Shown one piece after another: positions 33,909-43,762 of a stretch of DNA of 64,000 nt (within the stretch, counting starts at the first letter, position 1; each line of letters starts with the position of its first letter). Origin of the DNA: Fen-671 sp963794745 (GTDB lineage: Bacteria > Actinomycetota > Acidimicrobiia > Acidimicrobiales > Palsa-688); the NCBI GenBank assembly GCA_963794745.1, contig CAWCEZ010000011.1, positions 62,001 to 126,000 on the forward strand, read 5' to 3'. A program made the translations under genes and the position numbers. The notes beneath the pieces were generated by a model. It did not search any database. It was not told where the DNA came from and saw only the letters and a list, made by a program, of their open reading frames with translations.

Positions 33909-36200
33909 TTACGGCACGGGCGGGCTGGTGAACACGGGCGGTACGGTGCGGCGGCGGCCACGCCACCGTCGGCCAACGTAGGCAACAAGGCCCAGCAGGG
34001 CCGCTAGGGAAATCGCCGTACCGACGTAATCGGCGAGGTCGCGCTGGAACTTCACGACCAGACGGTGCCGCCCCGCGGGGACAGCTACCTGTAGCAAGCC
34101 TTGGGCGGACTCCGTCAGCGGGACGGCCTTGCCGTCGAGGGACGCCCGCCACTTCGGTGACCAAGCGATGGCAAGACTTGCCTCCGTGGCGACGGGAGCG
34201 TCCACGTCGATCACATCATGCCCCGCACCGCCGGCGACAAGTTCTGCCGACAGCGCCGACACGGCCGTTACCAGCTCGGCCGGCGCAGGCTGGCCGGCGC
34301 TCGGCAACACTGCAAATATGGCGATAGGAGCGGCGGCCCAAACCTCGTGAAAGCGCGGCGACGAGGCAAGTACCTTGGCCGTGCCGACGGTGATCGTGAC
34401 CACGTCTGTCACGCCGACCTCCGCAAGGTCGTCGGCGCTTTCGGCCGGGCTCTGGCTAGCCAGGTTGTACACCACGTTCGAGGTACCGACGCCTTGAGCT
34501 GACTCAATATTGAAAGTGTCGAGGGTGTTGCGCTCAGAAGCCCACGCCAGCCAATCATCTGGGACCGGGACGCCCGTGGCGTTGTCGAGAGCGTTTTCTG
34601 AGGCGAAGCGAGCGGTAGGCGGGACGAGCGCGTTTATCAGCTGAGCGGCTTTGAACATTTGCGGTATTGCCTGAGGCGTCTGCGCGGCCTGTTGACGCTC
34701 GTCGCCGAGCGGGACGAGCACCAAAGCGGCAGCTACGACGATCGCCAGTAAGTCCCTGAAAGGAAGGTTCTTTGTCGTCCGTGCTATGAGGGCCGCCAGG
34801 GGGAACGTGGCGAGGACTCCGGCGTAGCCTAAGGCGCGGTTGGTGAGCTGATAGGTCAGGATGTTCGTTGACCAGTAGTGGAGCGAAGCGTTCCCCACTA
34901 TGAGCAGCGTGATCGGGGCAGCTACGACCGGGAGGGCGAACGGCCTCCCCTTCCACATCCGGGACACGCCGTAAGCCGCGCCGGCGATGAGGAACGGGGC
35001 CACCGCCGGGCGGAGCAAGATTTCCCCCCGCCATATCGAAAGGAGCAGCTGGCCAAAAGGAGCCGTCGTCCAGGCCGAAGCCGGCCCGCGCAGGTTGTCG
35101 TGGACGGCTAGCGGCACAAGCACGACGGCGCTCAAGGAGAAACCCACGACGGCGGCGACCACCACCCTGCTCATCGGCGGCCAGTAGGTGCTCAGCGACG
35201 AGCGGTAGGAGGACCACGAACGCTGGTACACGTCGTCAACCACAAACCTGTCGTCAGTGGCAAGGCCTGTCGAAGGACCTGCCCCGGGCGGGCTCAGCGT
35301 TGCAACGTGCACGGGCCCGGCGCCGTTCGACGCTGCTTCGGCAACCAGTTGTGCCTTGGCTATTTTTACCGCACGCGCATAAAACGTCGTGGCGTTCGGC
35401 ACGTGCAACCCGACAAACCACAGCGCGATGACGATCAGCAACGTGACGCCCAGCTCCATCACCGAGATGCCGTGAGTCATGGACAACACGGCCAAACTGA
35501 CCGCGGTGAACAACACCCACCGGACCTGTTCCTGACGGACCACTCTCACAAATCCGCCCAATGTCAGGAAAAAGAACAGGGCGCCGAAACCGTTGGTGAT
35601 CAAGCCGTTGCTGAACATCCCGGACAGGCCGGCACCACCGTAGGGACTGTCGATGAGCAGGCTCACTATGGCGCTCAAGCCGGCCGCACGACGGTTCAAC
35701 CCGAAAGAGCGGGCGGTGAAAGCAACAATCAGCGGGAGCACGGCAAAAGAGCCGACAGCTACGACCTTTACGGCCCCCGTGAACGACAGGGTGTCAAAAG
35801 TGACGAGGCGCACTAGGTACACGGCCCAGGACAGGCCCGGGCCATCGAAGAGGAACTCCTCGTAGCCGACTATGAAGCTCGGGTCCCACCCGTCCACCAA
35901 GCCGTGGTTGATGAGGTGGCCGGAAGCGAACTGGGCGCGGACCACGTGCGCCAGCGTGTCGTTGCCACCCGGCGGCCTTGCTCCCCAATCGGGCGCCGTC
36001 ATCCACAACGCGAGCAGGAGGCCGACGATCGGGCCGGCGAGCATTAGGACCCGCCCGTCAGGAGCGCCAACGCGGCGGTAGAGGGCCCGGGACACCCGGA
36101 CAACCGGCAGCTGCGACCAGTAACTGGCTGGGTCTGCGGTGGCCAGAGCCTCTCGTGCCGAAGTAACTAACGCTTCTGGGCCAGTACCAGGAAGGCGCAT
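33909..36200 (-). CDS. Large polytopic membrane protein (YfhO / GT-C-like)
   Basis: 763 residues. At least ten hydrophobic segments fill residues 50-510, for example LAGPIVGLLLALWM, VAVGSFAVLPLIVAF and WVLFTAVSLAVLSM. A long extracytoplasmic domain follows (about 515-715), ending in YfhO-style beta strands (AWSPKWRASLDGKAVPL and VAVPAGRHRLVVKF), and a last helix and basic tail close the protein. The GGNDTLAHVVRAQF segment in the first outside loop resembles the acidic first loop of GT-C glycosyltransferases. It may act on surface polysaccharide; substrate unknown. It is transcribed away from the upstream DinB-GNAT gene's end, possibly in one unit with it. Confidence 0.75.
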   Translation of the reverse strand: MRLPGTGPEALVTSAREALATADPASYWSQLPVVRVSRALYRRVGAPDGRVLMLAGPIVGLLLALWMTAPDWGARPPGGNDTLAHVVRAQFASGHLINHGLVDGWDPSFIVGYEEFLFDGPGLSWAVYLVRLVTFDTLSFTGAVKVVAVGSFAVLPLIVAFTARSFGLNRRAAGLSAIVSLLIDSPYGGAGLSGMFSNGLITNGFGALFFFLTLGGFVRVVRQEQVRWVLFTAVSLAVLSMTHGISVMELGVTLLIVIALWFVGLHVPNATTFYARAVKIAKAQLVAEAASNGAGPVHVATLSPPGAGPSTGLATDDRFVVDDVYQRSWSSYRSSLSTYWPPMSRVVVAAVVGFSLSAVVLVPLAVHDNLRGPASAWTTAPFGQLLLSIWRGEILLRPAVAPFLIAGAAYGVSRMWKGRPFALPVVAAPITLLIVGNASLHYWSTNILTYQLTNRALGYAGVLATFPLAALIARTTKNLPFRDLLAIVVAAALVLVPLGDERQQAAQTPQAIPQMFKAAQLINALVPPTARFASENALDNATGVPVPDDWLAWASERNTLDTFNIESAQGVGTSNVVYNLASQSPAESADDLAEVGVTDVVTITVGTAKVLASSPRFHEVWAAAPIAIFAVLPSAGQPAPAELVTAVSALSAELVAGGAGHDVIDVDAPVATEASLAIAWSPKWRASLDGKAVPLTESAQGLLQVAVPAGRHRLVVKFQRDLADYVGTAISLAALLGLVAYVGRRWRGRRRTVPPVFTSPPVP

Positions 36201-36282
36201 TACCCGACAGGGTAGTTTCGCCCGAGCGCCCTGGCCGGGCCGCTCAGGCGCGCCCCTCAGCCGGGGCGCTTCGCGGGCAGCC

Positions 36283-37239
36283 TCACCGCTCGGCGTAGTC
36301 CGGGTGGCTGAACGGCCACACGGCGGCCAGCCATTGCCGGACGAAGTCGTAAAGCGGCTTATCTAGTTCGGCACGGTCCGCCGTCACCCACGACATGACG
36401 GCCACGTCGTAGCCGTCACGGCGCGAAGGGTTTAGGTAAACGCAGCCGACCACATCGCCCGATGCGGGGTCCAGCACCGTATAGGCGAAGGCCGTCCTAT
36501 GCGAGAACTCCTCGGCATGGCCCACCAAATCCGTCTCGTTCTCCTCGAGCGAATAGGCCCTCTCCGGCCAGGAGCGCCCGGCGAAACCCGGCGTAGCCTT
36601 TATGTGGTCGATGCTCGAAGTCCACGCTGCCAGGTCCGAAGCGTTGTGCTCAGGCGCAGGTGGCTGCAGGAGGAACAGAGTGCTCACGGCCCGGGCCGGG
36701 ACCACGAAGTCGGCCGGGACGAGGGGCGCGACGTCATGCAGGTGGTGCACGATGTCGTGGAGCAGGTAGCGCGACAGGCTGTCCACGGTGAACGTCGACC
36801 CGTCGCTGCGCCGCCCCGGGCGAGCCCAATCGTCAGGCCGCAGCTGGTCGAAGCGGTCGGCCAGGGTGGCGCCGGCCGTGGCGAGCTCGTCGGCCACCGT
36901 GCTCGCGCCCTGCTCGCCGTAGCGGGCCGCCACTGCGGTCTCGTCTTGGTCCCAGTTGTCGAAGAGGGGGTCGTCCTCCTGGAGCATTCGCATGAGGCGG
37001 CCGTCAAAGACCCGGAACACATCGCGAACATGACAGCCGTACTCGAGCACCGACCAGGTCGTCGGCGCCGGTCGCTCCCGGGCGTCTTGTCGCATAAGGA
37101 GGGGCTGCCACGCCATAGCCGTCCGGCGAAGCTCCCCGGCGACACTGCGGCACGGGAAGCTCGAGGCGTCAAAACCGCACTCCGGGCACGGCCGCGAGAG
37201 CACCCAGGTCCAGTTCTTAGTGTCTGGGACGATCGTCAT
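36283..37239 (-). CDS. DinB-family / GNAT acetyltransferase fusion
   Basis: 318 residues from ATG 37239. Residues 1-190 match actinobacterial DinB-like (mycothiol-dependent type) proteins: WTWVLSRPCPECGFDASSF, WSVLEYGCHVRDVFRVF, NWDQDETAVAARYGEQG, TVDSLSRYLLHDIVHHLHDV, with the His residues expected for metal binding. Residues 215-318 resemble a GNAT-like domain usually found alone (RAYSLEENETDLVGHAEEF, AFAYTVLDPASGDVVGCVYL, LYDFVRQWL, WPFSHPDY). The frame is continuous with a short linker, so this looks like a real fusion. Substrate unknown; small-molecule modification or detoxification is a guess. It is divergent from the aldo/keto reductase. Confidence 0.82.
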   Translation of the reverse strand: MTIVPDTKNWTWVLSRPCPECGFDASSFPCRSVAGELRRTAMAWQPLLMRQDARERPAPTTWSVLEYGCHVRDVFRVFDGRLMRMLQEDDPLFDNWDQDETAVAARYGEQGASTVADELATAGATLADRFDQLRPDDWARPGRRSDGSTFTVDSLSRYLLHDIVHHLHDVAPLVPADFVVPARAVSTLFLLQPPAPEHNASDLAAWTSSIDHIKATPGFAGRSWPERAYSLEENETDLVGHAEEFSHRTAFAYTVLDPASGDVVGCVYLNPSRRDGYDVAVMSWVTADRAELDKPLYDFVRQWLAAVWPFSHPDYAER

Positions 37240-37325
37240 CGCCGCGATGCTAGGACGGGGCCGGGCGCGGTGCGGCTGTATATCCCGCCCCTTGTTAGGC
37301 TTCCCACCTGGCAAGAGGAGAGGTC

Positions 37326-38155
37326 ATGGCAACCGGTGCAAACACAGGGCCCCGCACGTACGAGTACTTGCGGACAGCAACAAAATACCGATGCTCGGGT
37401 TGGGCGTCTGGCAGGTGCCCGATGGCCCTGAGTGCGTGAACGCCGTCCGCTGGGCGCTCGAACTGGGGTACCACCACATCGACACAGCCCAGGCTTACGG
37501 CAACGAGCAGAGCGTCGGGCGGGCAATCGCGGAGAGCGGTGTTCCGCGCGACAAGGTTTTCGTCACCACGAAGTTCAACCCCAGTGGGAAAAAGCCCGAG
37601 GTCGAGGCTGAGCGGAGCCTGAAACGCTTGGGCCTTGACTACGTCGACCTCTACATCGTCCACTGGCCCGGGGGCGGCCCGACTTGGGCATGGCCGGGAA
37701 TGGAGCGAGCCCGTGAGCTCGGGTACGCCCGCTCCATTGGGGTCTCGAATTTCAACGTCGACGAGATGGAGAAGCTTTTCGCGGTAGCAACTGTCTATCC
37801 CGTCGTGAACCAGGTGAGGTTCAGTGCCTTCGACTACCGGCGCCGGCTGCTGGACGCGGCCGAAGCGCGCAATGTCGCTCTCGAGGGTTACAGCTCGCTC
37901 GGCACCGGGAGCCACCTCTCAAATGAGACCGTGACCCGGGTCGCCGAACGCTGCGGGCGCACACCGGCCCAGGTCCTGCTGCGCTGGTGCCTCCAACACG
38001 GGGTGCCGGTCCTGCCCAAATCGACGCATCGCGAACGCCTGGCCGAGAACGCCCAGATCTTCGATTTCACACTTTCGGATGCTGACATGGTTGAGCTCGA
38101 TGGGCTCGACACCACGGGCCGCACTGACCAAGCCGTCGAAAATAAGTGGTGGTGA
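37326..38155 (+). CDS. Aldo/keto reductase, AKR5-like (frameshifted near 37371)
   Basis: About 276 residues when repaired. NADPH-dependent reductase of aldehydes or ketoacids, cytosolic. The tetrad is present: Asp and Tyr in HHIDTAQAYGNE, Lys in VTTKFNPS, His in YIVHWPGG; the cofactor motif PKSTHRERLAENAQIF is near the end. ATG 37326 has a good GAGGAG upstream and gives MATGANTGPRTYEY; the rest (LADSNKIPMLGLGVWQ) is in another frame, restored by one extra C at about 37371. If the break is real, translation could only begin at ATG 37391, losing the first strand. Convergent with the glycosidase-like gene. Confidence 0.87.
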
Positions 38156-38173
38156 GCCCGGGCGCCGTTGCAC

Positions 38174-40368
38174 TCACGATTTACGAGCCGGTCCGAGCAC
38201 CAAGTCTGCCGTTCCGGCGCCGAGATCTTCGAGCCGCAGGATCCCTTCGACGTTGGCTACCGCCACCCAAGGGAGCCAGTGCCGGGTGAGGCCAAGGCCC
38301 CGCGGGATCGCCAGGCACCAATGTTCCTGCTGCCAACCCGCTCCGAGCGGGCTCAGCGGACGCCCGGGGAGGCCCAGCATCGCTTTGGTCCCGTGCGTGA
38401 CGAGACGAGCGACATCGAGGAAGTGCTCGTCGCCGGTAAGGACGTAAAGGCGGGCAAAGGCGGCCGCGTTCATCGCGAGGAAGCCGTCGCAGGTCGAAAC
38501 CCCGGTGGCGATCAGTTGCTCTCCGACGGTCGGGACACCCGGCTTCCAATGAAGGGCGGGCCACGCCCCGTCCACCGGCATTGCGACGTCCCATATGTAA
38601 ACCCACGTCTCGGCTATCGAAGCGGCCATAACGGCCCGCTTCAGCCAGACGTCGTCTCCCGTTGCGCTGTGCAGCTCGAGGAACCCCTCCAGGGCGAAGA
38701 TGGCGGCTTCTTTGTCCACGACGTCGGGGTTGTCGAGAGTTGCGCCCGCAAAATAGCCCTCATTGCCACCGTTGCGCCAGCAGAACTCACCGGCGTGAAG
38801 CGCCGCACCCAGGTACCCAGAGTTCCCCGTCGCAGCGGCCAGGCGCGCCAGAAATGCGACCGGCACCTGGCTGGCCGTGGTGGACCCATCGATCACGGTG
38901 CCCGTTCCTGCCTCCCACGCTCGCGGGAAGGAACCGTCTGGCCCTGCGACGAGACAAGCCAGTCCCCTCCGCTACGGGCCCAGGCGAGCCAGGCCGGACG
39001 GTCCCGGCCGCGTTGCGTTTCGTGTTCCCAGGCCTTCAAAGTCCCCGCGCAGCCATCGGCGACTGACCGAGCGTAAACAGCTGGGTACCTCCCGATCCTT
39101 CGGTAAGTGACTGGTCGCCCGGAGCGCAGGTCAAAGCCTTCCCCCCGCGGCGGGCCCAACGGCAGGGACACGAACGAGCCGAGCACCCTCTCGCCGAGCT
39201 CGACGTACTCGTCGCCTTCCTGGCCGCCGAGCCGCTCGCCTACCCGGAGCAAGATAAACCCTGCGTCGGTGTTGGCCCCGACAAAACCCATGATGGCCGG
39301 CGACCCAGGTTCGCTTTCCCCGGTTAGGGCGTCGACCTCGAGTGGGACGCCCGTCAAGGCGTTGTGCGAACGGACTTGACCGGCCAAGACCTTGGTACAA
39401 GCGGCGACCACCTGGTCCCGGTCGACTAGCGACGCCCGCGGTGCGAGCCGGCGCCACGCCCTGCGCCAGGGTGCCACGAAGAACTCGCCGTTGCTGGCGG
39501 GCCCGCCGGACTCAAAAATGAGCTCGTAACTGTGCGTGAAACCGTCCCGGAGAGGATGGGCGCGGCGGCGCCAGTGACGGTACTGGGCGAGCGGGGCCGG
39601 CCCGGTGCTGTAGGTGACCGGCCCCTCCGAGCCGGGGTAAAAAGCTCCGATGTACAGGCGCCCCCCCTTTTCGAGGCCGCCGAGAGCTGCGTAGGCGAGC
39701 CGTTCGTCCACCAGGAGCTCGCCGCCTTCGACCAGGCCGCGGTCAGCCTCGATCGTGACGGCGCCTGCGGCCTGGTGCGAGACGGAGGCCCATTTGCCGT
39801 CGCCATAACGCACCGCGAACATGGGCGCGGAAAGGCGGTCCTCGCGGCACAGCACGACTTTGGCGCCATTGCGGCGTAGCTGTGGGCTCCCGATCGACCA
39901 CCTCGGCACCGGCTCGGCATCGCCGTAGATGGCGCCCGGTGCGAACGGCTGCACATTGCCCCAGGTGGCCTGCTCGTCGCGCGCAACGCTGAGAGAGGTC
40001 ATGAAGCCTTCCTCGTCAGAGCCGACGACGCAGACATCGCGCGTCACGCGCACTTCGCCACCCACCGCCCGCCATTTGTCCACTACCAGCAGCACCGAAC
40101 GAGCGGTGACAGGCACTTCGGCCACGCCGGAAAACCCGTCGGGGCCGACCTCGACCCAGCCGTACCCGGACCCTCGACCACCGATGCGGCCCGACGACAG
40201 GACCACGTTGACCGGCGCCGGCTGGGCCATTTCCATGTCCGGCAAAGCGATACGTACCCCGTACGCCCCCTTACCCCGGGCCCTGCCCTGGCTCCCCGTG
40301 CTCTCGAGCTCGACAGGCGCGACCGTTACGGTGGGCGCCTCGTGCGGCGTCCCAGCTTTCATGGCCAC
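38174..40368 (-). CDS. Glycosidase-like protein of the sugar operon (frameshifted near 38940)
   Basis: About 731 residues when joined. The first 290 residues are beta-rich (GSGYGWVEVGPDGFSGVAEV, VYIGAFYPG-like LYIGAFYPGSEGPVTYS), and the rest is helical with repeated hairpins like an alpha/alpha toroid (six-hairpin) glycosidase. Typical toroid segments are DGFLAMNAAAFARLYVLTG and STTASQVPVAFLARLAAATGN. The two halves are in different frames; adding one base near 38940 gives DGSFPRAWEAGTGTVIDGST across the join. No signal peptide is seen, so it is probably cytosolic, acting on the imported oligosaccharide. The precise family is not recognised. It follows the two permease genes on the same strand by 15 bases. 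Confidence 0.7.
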
Positions 40369-40383
40369 AGCGGAGCTCCCTAC

Positions 40384-41211
40384 CTAGCCCCGGATGCCCG
40401 CAGTTGCGAAGCTGGGGACGATCAGGCGTTGGAAGGCGACGAACATGGCGATCACCGGCACGGTCAACAGGACCACACCGGCCATTTGCACCGTGGTCAA
40501 GGTATAAAACTGAGACTGGAGGCTGTTGAGCCCGACGGTCATCATGTAGTGGTCTGGGTCAGTGGTGAAGGTGACGGGGATCATGAAGCTGTTCCACGAC
40601 CAGGTGCCTGCCAAGACGGCTTGGGTGGCAATACCGGACATCGTGAGGGGAACGGCGATCCGCAGGAACGATTTGAACCGCCCGGCGCCGTCTATCGCGG
40701 CCGCCTCCTCGAGTTCGTCGGGCACGCCCTGGAACGACTGGCGCATCAGGAAAATGAGGAACGGGTTGGCGATGAACGGGATTATCAGCGACTGGTACGA
40801 GTTCAGCCAACCGAGCTGAGCCACCAGGAGGTACAAGGGGATCAGGATCGCCTGCAGCGGGACCATCAAGATAATGAGCACCGTGATGAAGGCCACGCCG
40901 CGACCTGGGAAGCGGATCCGGGCAAGGGCATACCCGGCGCACGTGTTCACCACCACCGCGCCGATGACGACCCCCAGCGTCACGAAAACGGTGTTGGCGT
41001 ACCAGCGCAGGACCGGGGCGTTGTCGAAAACGTAGCGATAGTTATAGAGCGTGAGGCGCGTTAGCGGGACAATCCGGGGGTAATCGGACGGTAGTTCGAA
41101 CGAAGTGTACAAAGCGAACACGATCGGGCCCAACGCGATCACGGCCCCGGCTCCCAAGACGGAGTACTTCAGTACATTGCCCGCAAGTGCCGGGCGCGGG
41201 GCCTGCCTCAT
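40384..41211 (-). CDS. Carbohydrate ABC transporter permease, MalG type
   Basis: 275 residues from ATG 41211, which overlaps the stop of the preceding permease gene (ATGA). Six membrane helices; the EAA loop contacting the ATPase reads ELEEAAAIDGAGRFKSFLRIAVP. The sequence resembles MalG/CUT1 permeases (FALYTSFELPSDYPRIVPL, NTCAGYALARIRFPGR, ILIPLYLLVAQLGWLNS). There is no ATPase gene in the operon, so a shared MsmK/UgpC-type ATPase elsewhere must energise it. Inner membrane. Confidence 0.93.
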   Translation of the reverse strand: MRQAPRPALAGNVLKYSVLGAGAVIALGPIVFALYTSFELPSDYPRIVPLTRLTLYNYRYVFDNAPVLRWYANTVFVTLGVVIGAVVVNTCAGYALARIRFPGRGVAFITVLIILMVPLQAILIPLYLLVAQLGWLNSYQSLIIPFIANPFLIFLMRQSFQGVPDELEEAAAIDGAGRFKSFLRIAVPLTMSGIATQAVLAGTWSWNSFMIPVTFTTDPDHYMMTVGLNSLQSQFYTLTTVQMAGVVLLTVPVIAMFVAFQRLIVPSFATAGIRG

Positions 41212-42155
41212 CGTTCGGGTAGCAGCTTCCTCGTAATGACCGTGCCGAAGAACACCACGGCCAGCAGCACGACCGCCGCCGCGCTGCCGTAACCGAGGTT
41301 GTTGAGGCGGAACGCCTGCTGGTAAACGAAGATCACGAGTGTCGCAGTTGCACCCGCCGGGCTGCCCAAGATGGCGCCGTTCGAGGCGATCACGTATGCC
41401 TGGTCGAAGATCTGCACTGCCTGGATGAAGCCGGCGACCACCACAAAGAACACGTAGGGCCGCACGCTCGGGACAGTCACGGACCGGAAGCGCTGCAACA
41501 CCCCGGCACCGTCGACCTTTGCCGCCTCGTAAAGGTCCACCGGGACGTTCTCGATGCCTCCGAGCAGGACGACCACGTAAAGGCCTATGTACATGTAGAC
41601 ATAGACGACCACCAGGAACGGCAACGCCAGGCTGGGGTCGGCGTACCAAGTTGTATTGCTGACCCCGAGCAGGTCCGCAGCCAACCCGGCGAGTGGCCCG
41701 CCGGCGACGAACAGCTTCATGAACACCGTCGTCACGGCCACGGTCGAAGTCATATAGGGCAAAAAGAACGAGGTCCGGAAAAAACCTTTCCCGACTCCCG
41801 CGCTTTGGAGCACAGAGGCCAGCACGAGGGCCAGCAGCGTCTGTGCGGGTAGCACCAATAGTACGAAGACGAGGGTTATGAACAGCGAATGATGGAAGGC
41901 GGGGTCGTGCCAAAGCTGGTTGAAGTTGGTCAACCCGACGTAGCTCCGCTGGGAGAACTGGAAGAGGTTGACACGCTGAAAAGCCAGTACGACTGTGTCG
42001 ATTATTGGGTAGACGAACCAAATGGCGAGCAGGGCGGCGGCCGGTGCTATGAGCACATAGGCGGCACCCCAATCCCGGCGTTTTCGCGAGTTCCCCGACG
42101 CCCCGTACTCTCGCGGCCGTCTTCGGGGCACCGCCGGGGCGGCAAGGCGAGGCAC
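41208..42155 (-). CDS. Carbohydrate ABC transporter permease, MalF type
   Basis: 315 residues. A CUT1 permease with an N-terminal basic stretch, then membrane helices (AYVLIAPAAALLAIWFVYPII, LVFVLLVLPAQTLLALVLA, VVYVYMYIGLYVVVLLGG) and the EAA loop VPVDLYEAAKVDGAGVLQRF. It forms the pore with the MalG-type partner. It is separated from the binding-protein gene by 128 bases containing two overlapping hairpins, which may lower permease expression relative to the binding protein. Confidence 0.93.
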   Translation of the reverse strand: MPRLAAPAVPRRRPREYGASGNSRKRRDWGAAYVLIAPAAALLAIWFVYPIIDTVVLAFQRVNLFQFSQRSYVGLTNFNQLWHDPAFHHSLFITLVFVLLVLPAQTLLALVLASVLQSAGVGKGFFRTSFFLPYMTSTVAVTTVFMKLFVAGGPLAGLAADLLGVSNTTWYADPSLALPFLVVVYVYMYIGLYVVVLLGGIENVPVDLYEAAKVDGAGVLQRFRSVTVPSVRPYVFFVVVAGFIQAVQIFDQAYVIASNGAILGSPAGATATLVIFVYQQAFRLNNLGYGSAAAVVLLAVVFFGTVITRKLLPER

Positions 42156-42176
42156 TGTCGCATCTCCTTTCGAACG

Positions 42177-42229
42177 CCCCGAGCCACTTCCCGTGGCCCG
42201 GGGCCCGGACCGATGAGCTCCCGGGCCCC
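42177..42229. promoter_or_regulatory. Two overlapping, mutually exclusive hairpins between binding-protein and permease genes
   Basis: Hairpin 1 pairs CCCCGAGCCAC (42177-42187) with GTGGCCCGGGG (42193-42203), one mismatch. Hairpin 2 pairs GGGGCCCGG (42200-42208) with CCGGGCCCC (42221-42229) perfectly. The GGGG is shared, so only one can form. In sugar operons such an mRNA structure often stabilises the upstream binding-protein message or attenuates the permeases. Confidence 0.5.
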
Positions 42230-42283
42230 GTCACTTCGTCAGCTTTAATTTAGGTACTCGGCAGGCACGGCTCCAAAGGCCGG

Positions 42284-43585
42284 TTAGGAACCGTAACTTT
42301 GCTGGAGCGAGCTCAGTAACCCCTTGACCGTGCCGCTGTGCTTCAAGATGATGTTCTCGAACCCGGAGACCAAAGCGTTGCCGAAGTCAATGGTGCTCGG
42401 CGGGTAGGCCAGGATGAGCCCCTTGTTGAGGACGGCGTTTGTTATGCGGCTGTACCTGGGGGTCATCTGGCGGAAGAGGTTGATGTACTGGGTCGCGGCG
42501 GGCACGAAGCCGAAGGCGGTGTCGGTTGCGACGTAGCGCTCCGCCGCAGCATTGGTGAGCTGCTTGATCAGCTGCATGTCGGCAGCGGGGTCCGGGGAGT
42601 GCGCCGTAATGGAGTAGGACCCGCCGTAGGTGACGACGAACTGCTTGCCCGACGAGGTCGGTATGGGAGCCAGCTCGTAGGAGACCTTCGGTGCGGTCGC
42701 GCTCATGAAGCCGATGTACCAGGGCCCACCGTCGGACATGGCCGCGTCGTTGTCGGCTACGGCGACACCGTCCCAGGAGGCGCCAACCTGGTCAGGCAGC
42801 ACGGCGGCATGCTCGTTGAACAGGTTGACGAGGAACTGGATCCCCGCCACGTTCGCGGCGGAATCGATCGACTTGCCCCAGTTCCACCCGCCACCGAAGG
42901 CAAGTACGTACTGGGTCAGGTGGAAGAGGTTGTCCAGGATCGTCAGGCCGGCTTTACCGGTCTTTTGCTTCACCGCCACAGCATCGGCGGCGACCTGCGC
43001 CATTGACGTCGGCACCGAGGTGACCCCCGCCGATTTCAGCATCCCCAGGTTGTAGACGTATGCCGAGTCCTGGAGGTAAAGAGGTACCCCATAAAGCTTG
43101 CCGTTGATGGTCCATGCGTTGACTAGGGCGGCGGGGTCGGCGGCGAGGTTGACCTTGGCGGCGCTTGCGAGATTGTTCAGGTTCATGATCGCCCCGTTTT
43201 GCACGTACTGGCCAACAGGGGCTGAATTGTCCCAGACGATGATGTCCGGGATGGTGCCGGCGGCCGCTTCGGCCGGCATTTCGTCCAATTGCTCGTCGTA
43301 TGTCGAGTAGACGACCTGTTTCACCTTGATCCCGGGCAGAGCTTTCTCAGCGGCGGCGATCACATGGTTGTAATAGGGGTCGATGTTGGCACCGCCGGCG
43401 TAGCCGAGCGTGATCGTTACGGTTTTGGCCGAGCCGGCCGCGCTGGCGACCTGGCTTGTCGCTGCAACCAGGCCAGGTGTGACCACTGCTGCGGCCGTCA
43501 TAGCCGCCAGCATTGGCATACCGTGCCTACGGTCGCGCCGGGCGCCCGAGCCCAACTGACGGCGGCCCGAGGTTAAAAGACGCAT
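42284..43585 (-). CDS. Extracellular sugar-binding protein (SBP_bac_1 type), no lipobox
   Basis: 433 residues. A long signal region (basic RRQLGSGARRDRRHG, hydrophobic MLAAMTAAAVVTPGLVAATS, then AGSAKTV) precedes the mature domain. The mature part resembles CUT1 binding proteins: VTITLGYAGGANIDPYYNHVI, PDIIVWDNSAPVGQYVQNGAIM, LYGVPLYLQDSAYVYNLGML, VADNDAAMSDGGPWY. There is no Cys at the cleavage site, so it is not a lipoprotein, although most Gram-positive sugar-binding proteins are. First gene of the minus-strand operon SBP-malF-malG-glycosidase. Confidence 0.92.
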   Translation of the reverse strand: MRLLTSGRRQLGSGARRDRRHGMPMLAAMTAAAVVTPGLVAATSQVASAAGSAKTVTITLGYAGGANIDPYYNHVIAAAEKALPGIKVKQVVYSTYDEQLDEMPAEAAAGTIPDIIVWDNSAPVGQYVQNGAIMNLNNLASAAKVNLAADPAALVNAWTINGKLYGVPLYLQDSAYVYNLGMLKSAGVTSVPTSMAQVAADAVAVKQKTGKAGLTILDNLFHLTQYVLAFGGGWNWGKSIDSAANVAGIQFLVNLFNEHAAVLPDQVGASWDGVAVADNDAAMSDGGPWYIGFMSATAPKVSYELAPIPTSSGKQFVVTYGGSYSITAHSPDPAADMQLIKQLTNAAAERYVATDTAFGFVPAATQYINLFRQMTPRYSRITNAVLNKGLILAYPPSTIDFGNALVSGFENIILKHSGTVKGLLSSLQQSYGS

Positions 43586-43678
43586 TGGGACCTTCCTCCT
43601 GTTCCATTCCGCACCCCTGACGGGTGCACCCCTTTGCCCCCGCCCTCACGGGTTCGTTCGCCCCGTCAAGGTGAGGTT

Positions 43679-43692
43679 GGAAAAGCTTTTCC
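43679..43692. promoter_or_regulatory. LacI-type operator in the divergent promoter region
   Basis: GGAAAAGCTTTTCC is a perfect 14-bp palindrome lying between the binding-protein gene and the LacI regulator. Its position and symmetry fit repression of both by the regulator; the sugar inducer is unknown. Confidence 0.65.
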
Positions 43693-43762
43693 TTGCGAGT
43701 ACCCTATACATCTAGGGGAATTGTTGTCAACGCATGGCTCCCATTTTTTGTATTGTGGAAAC

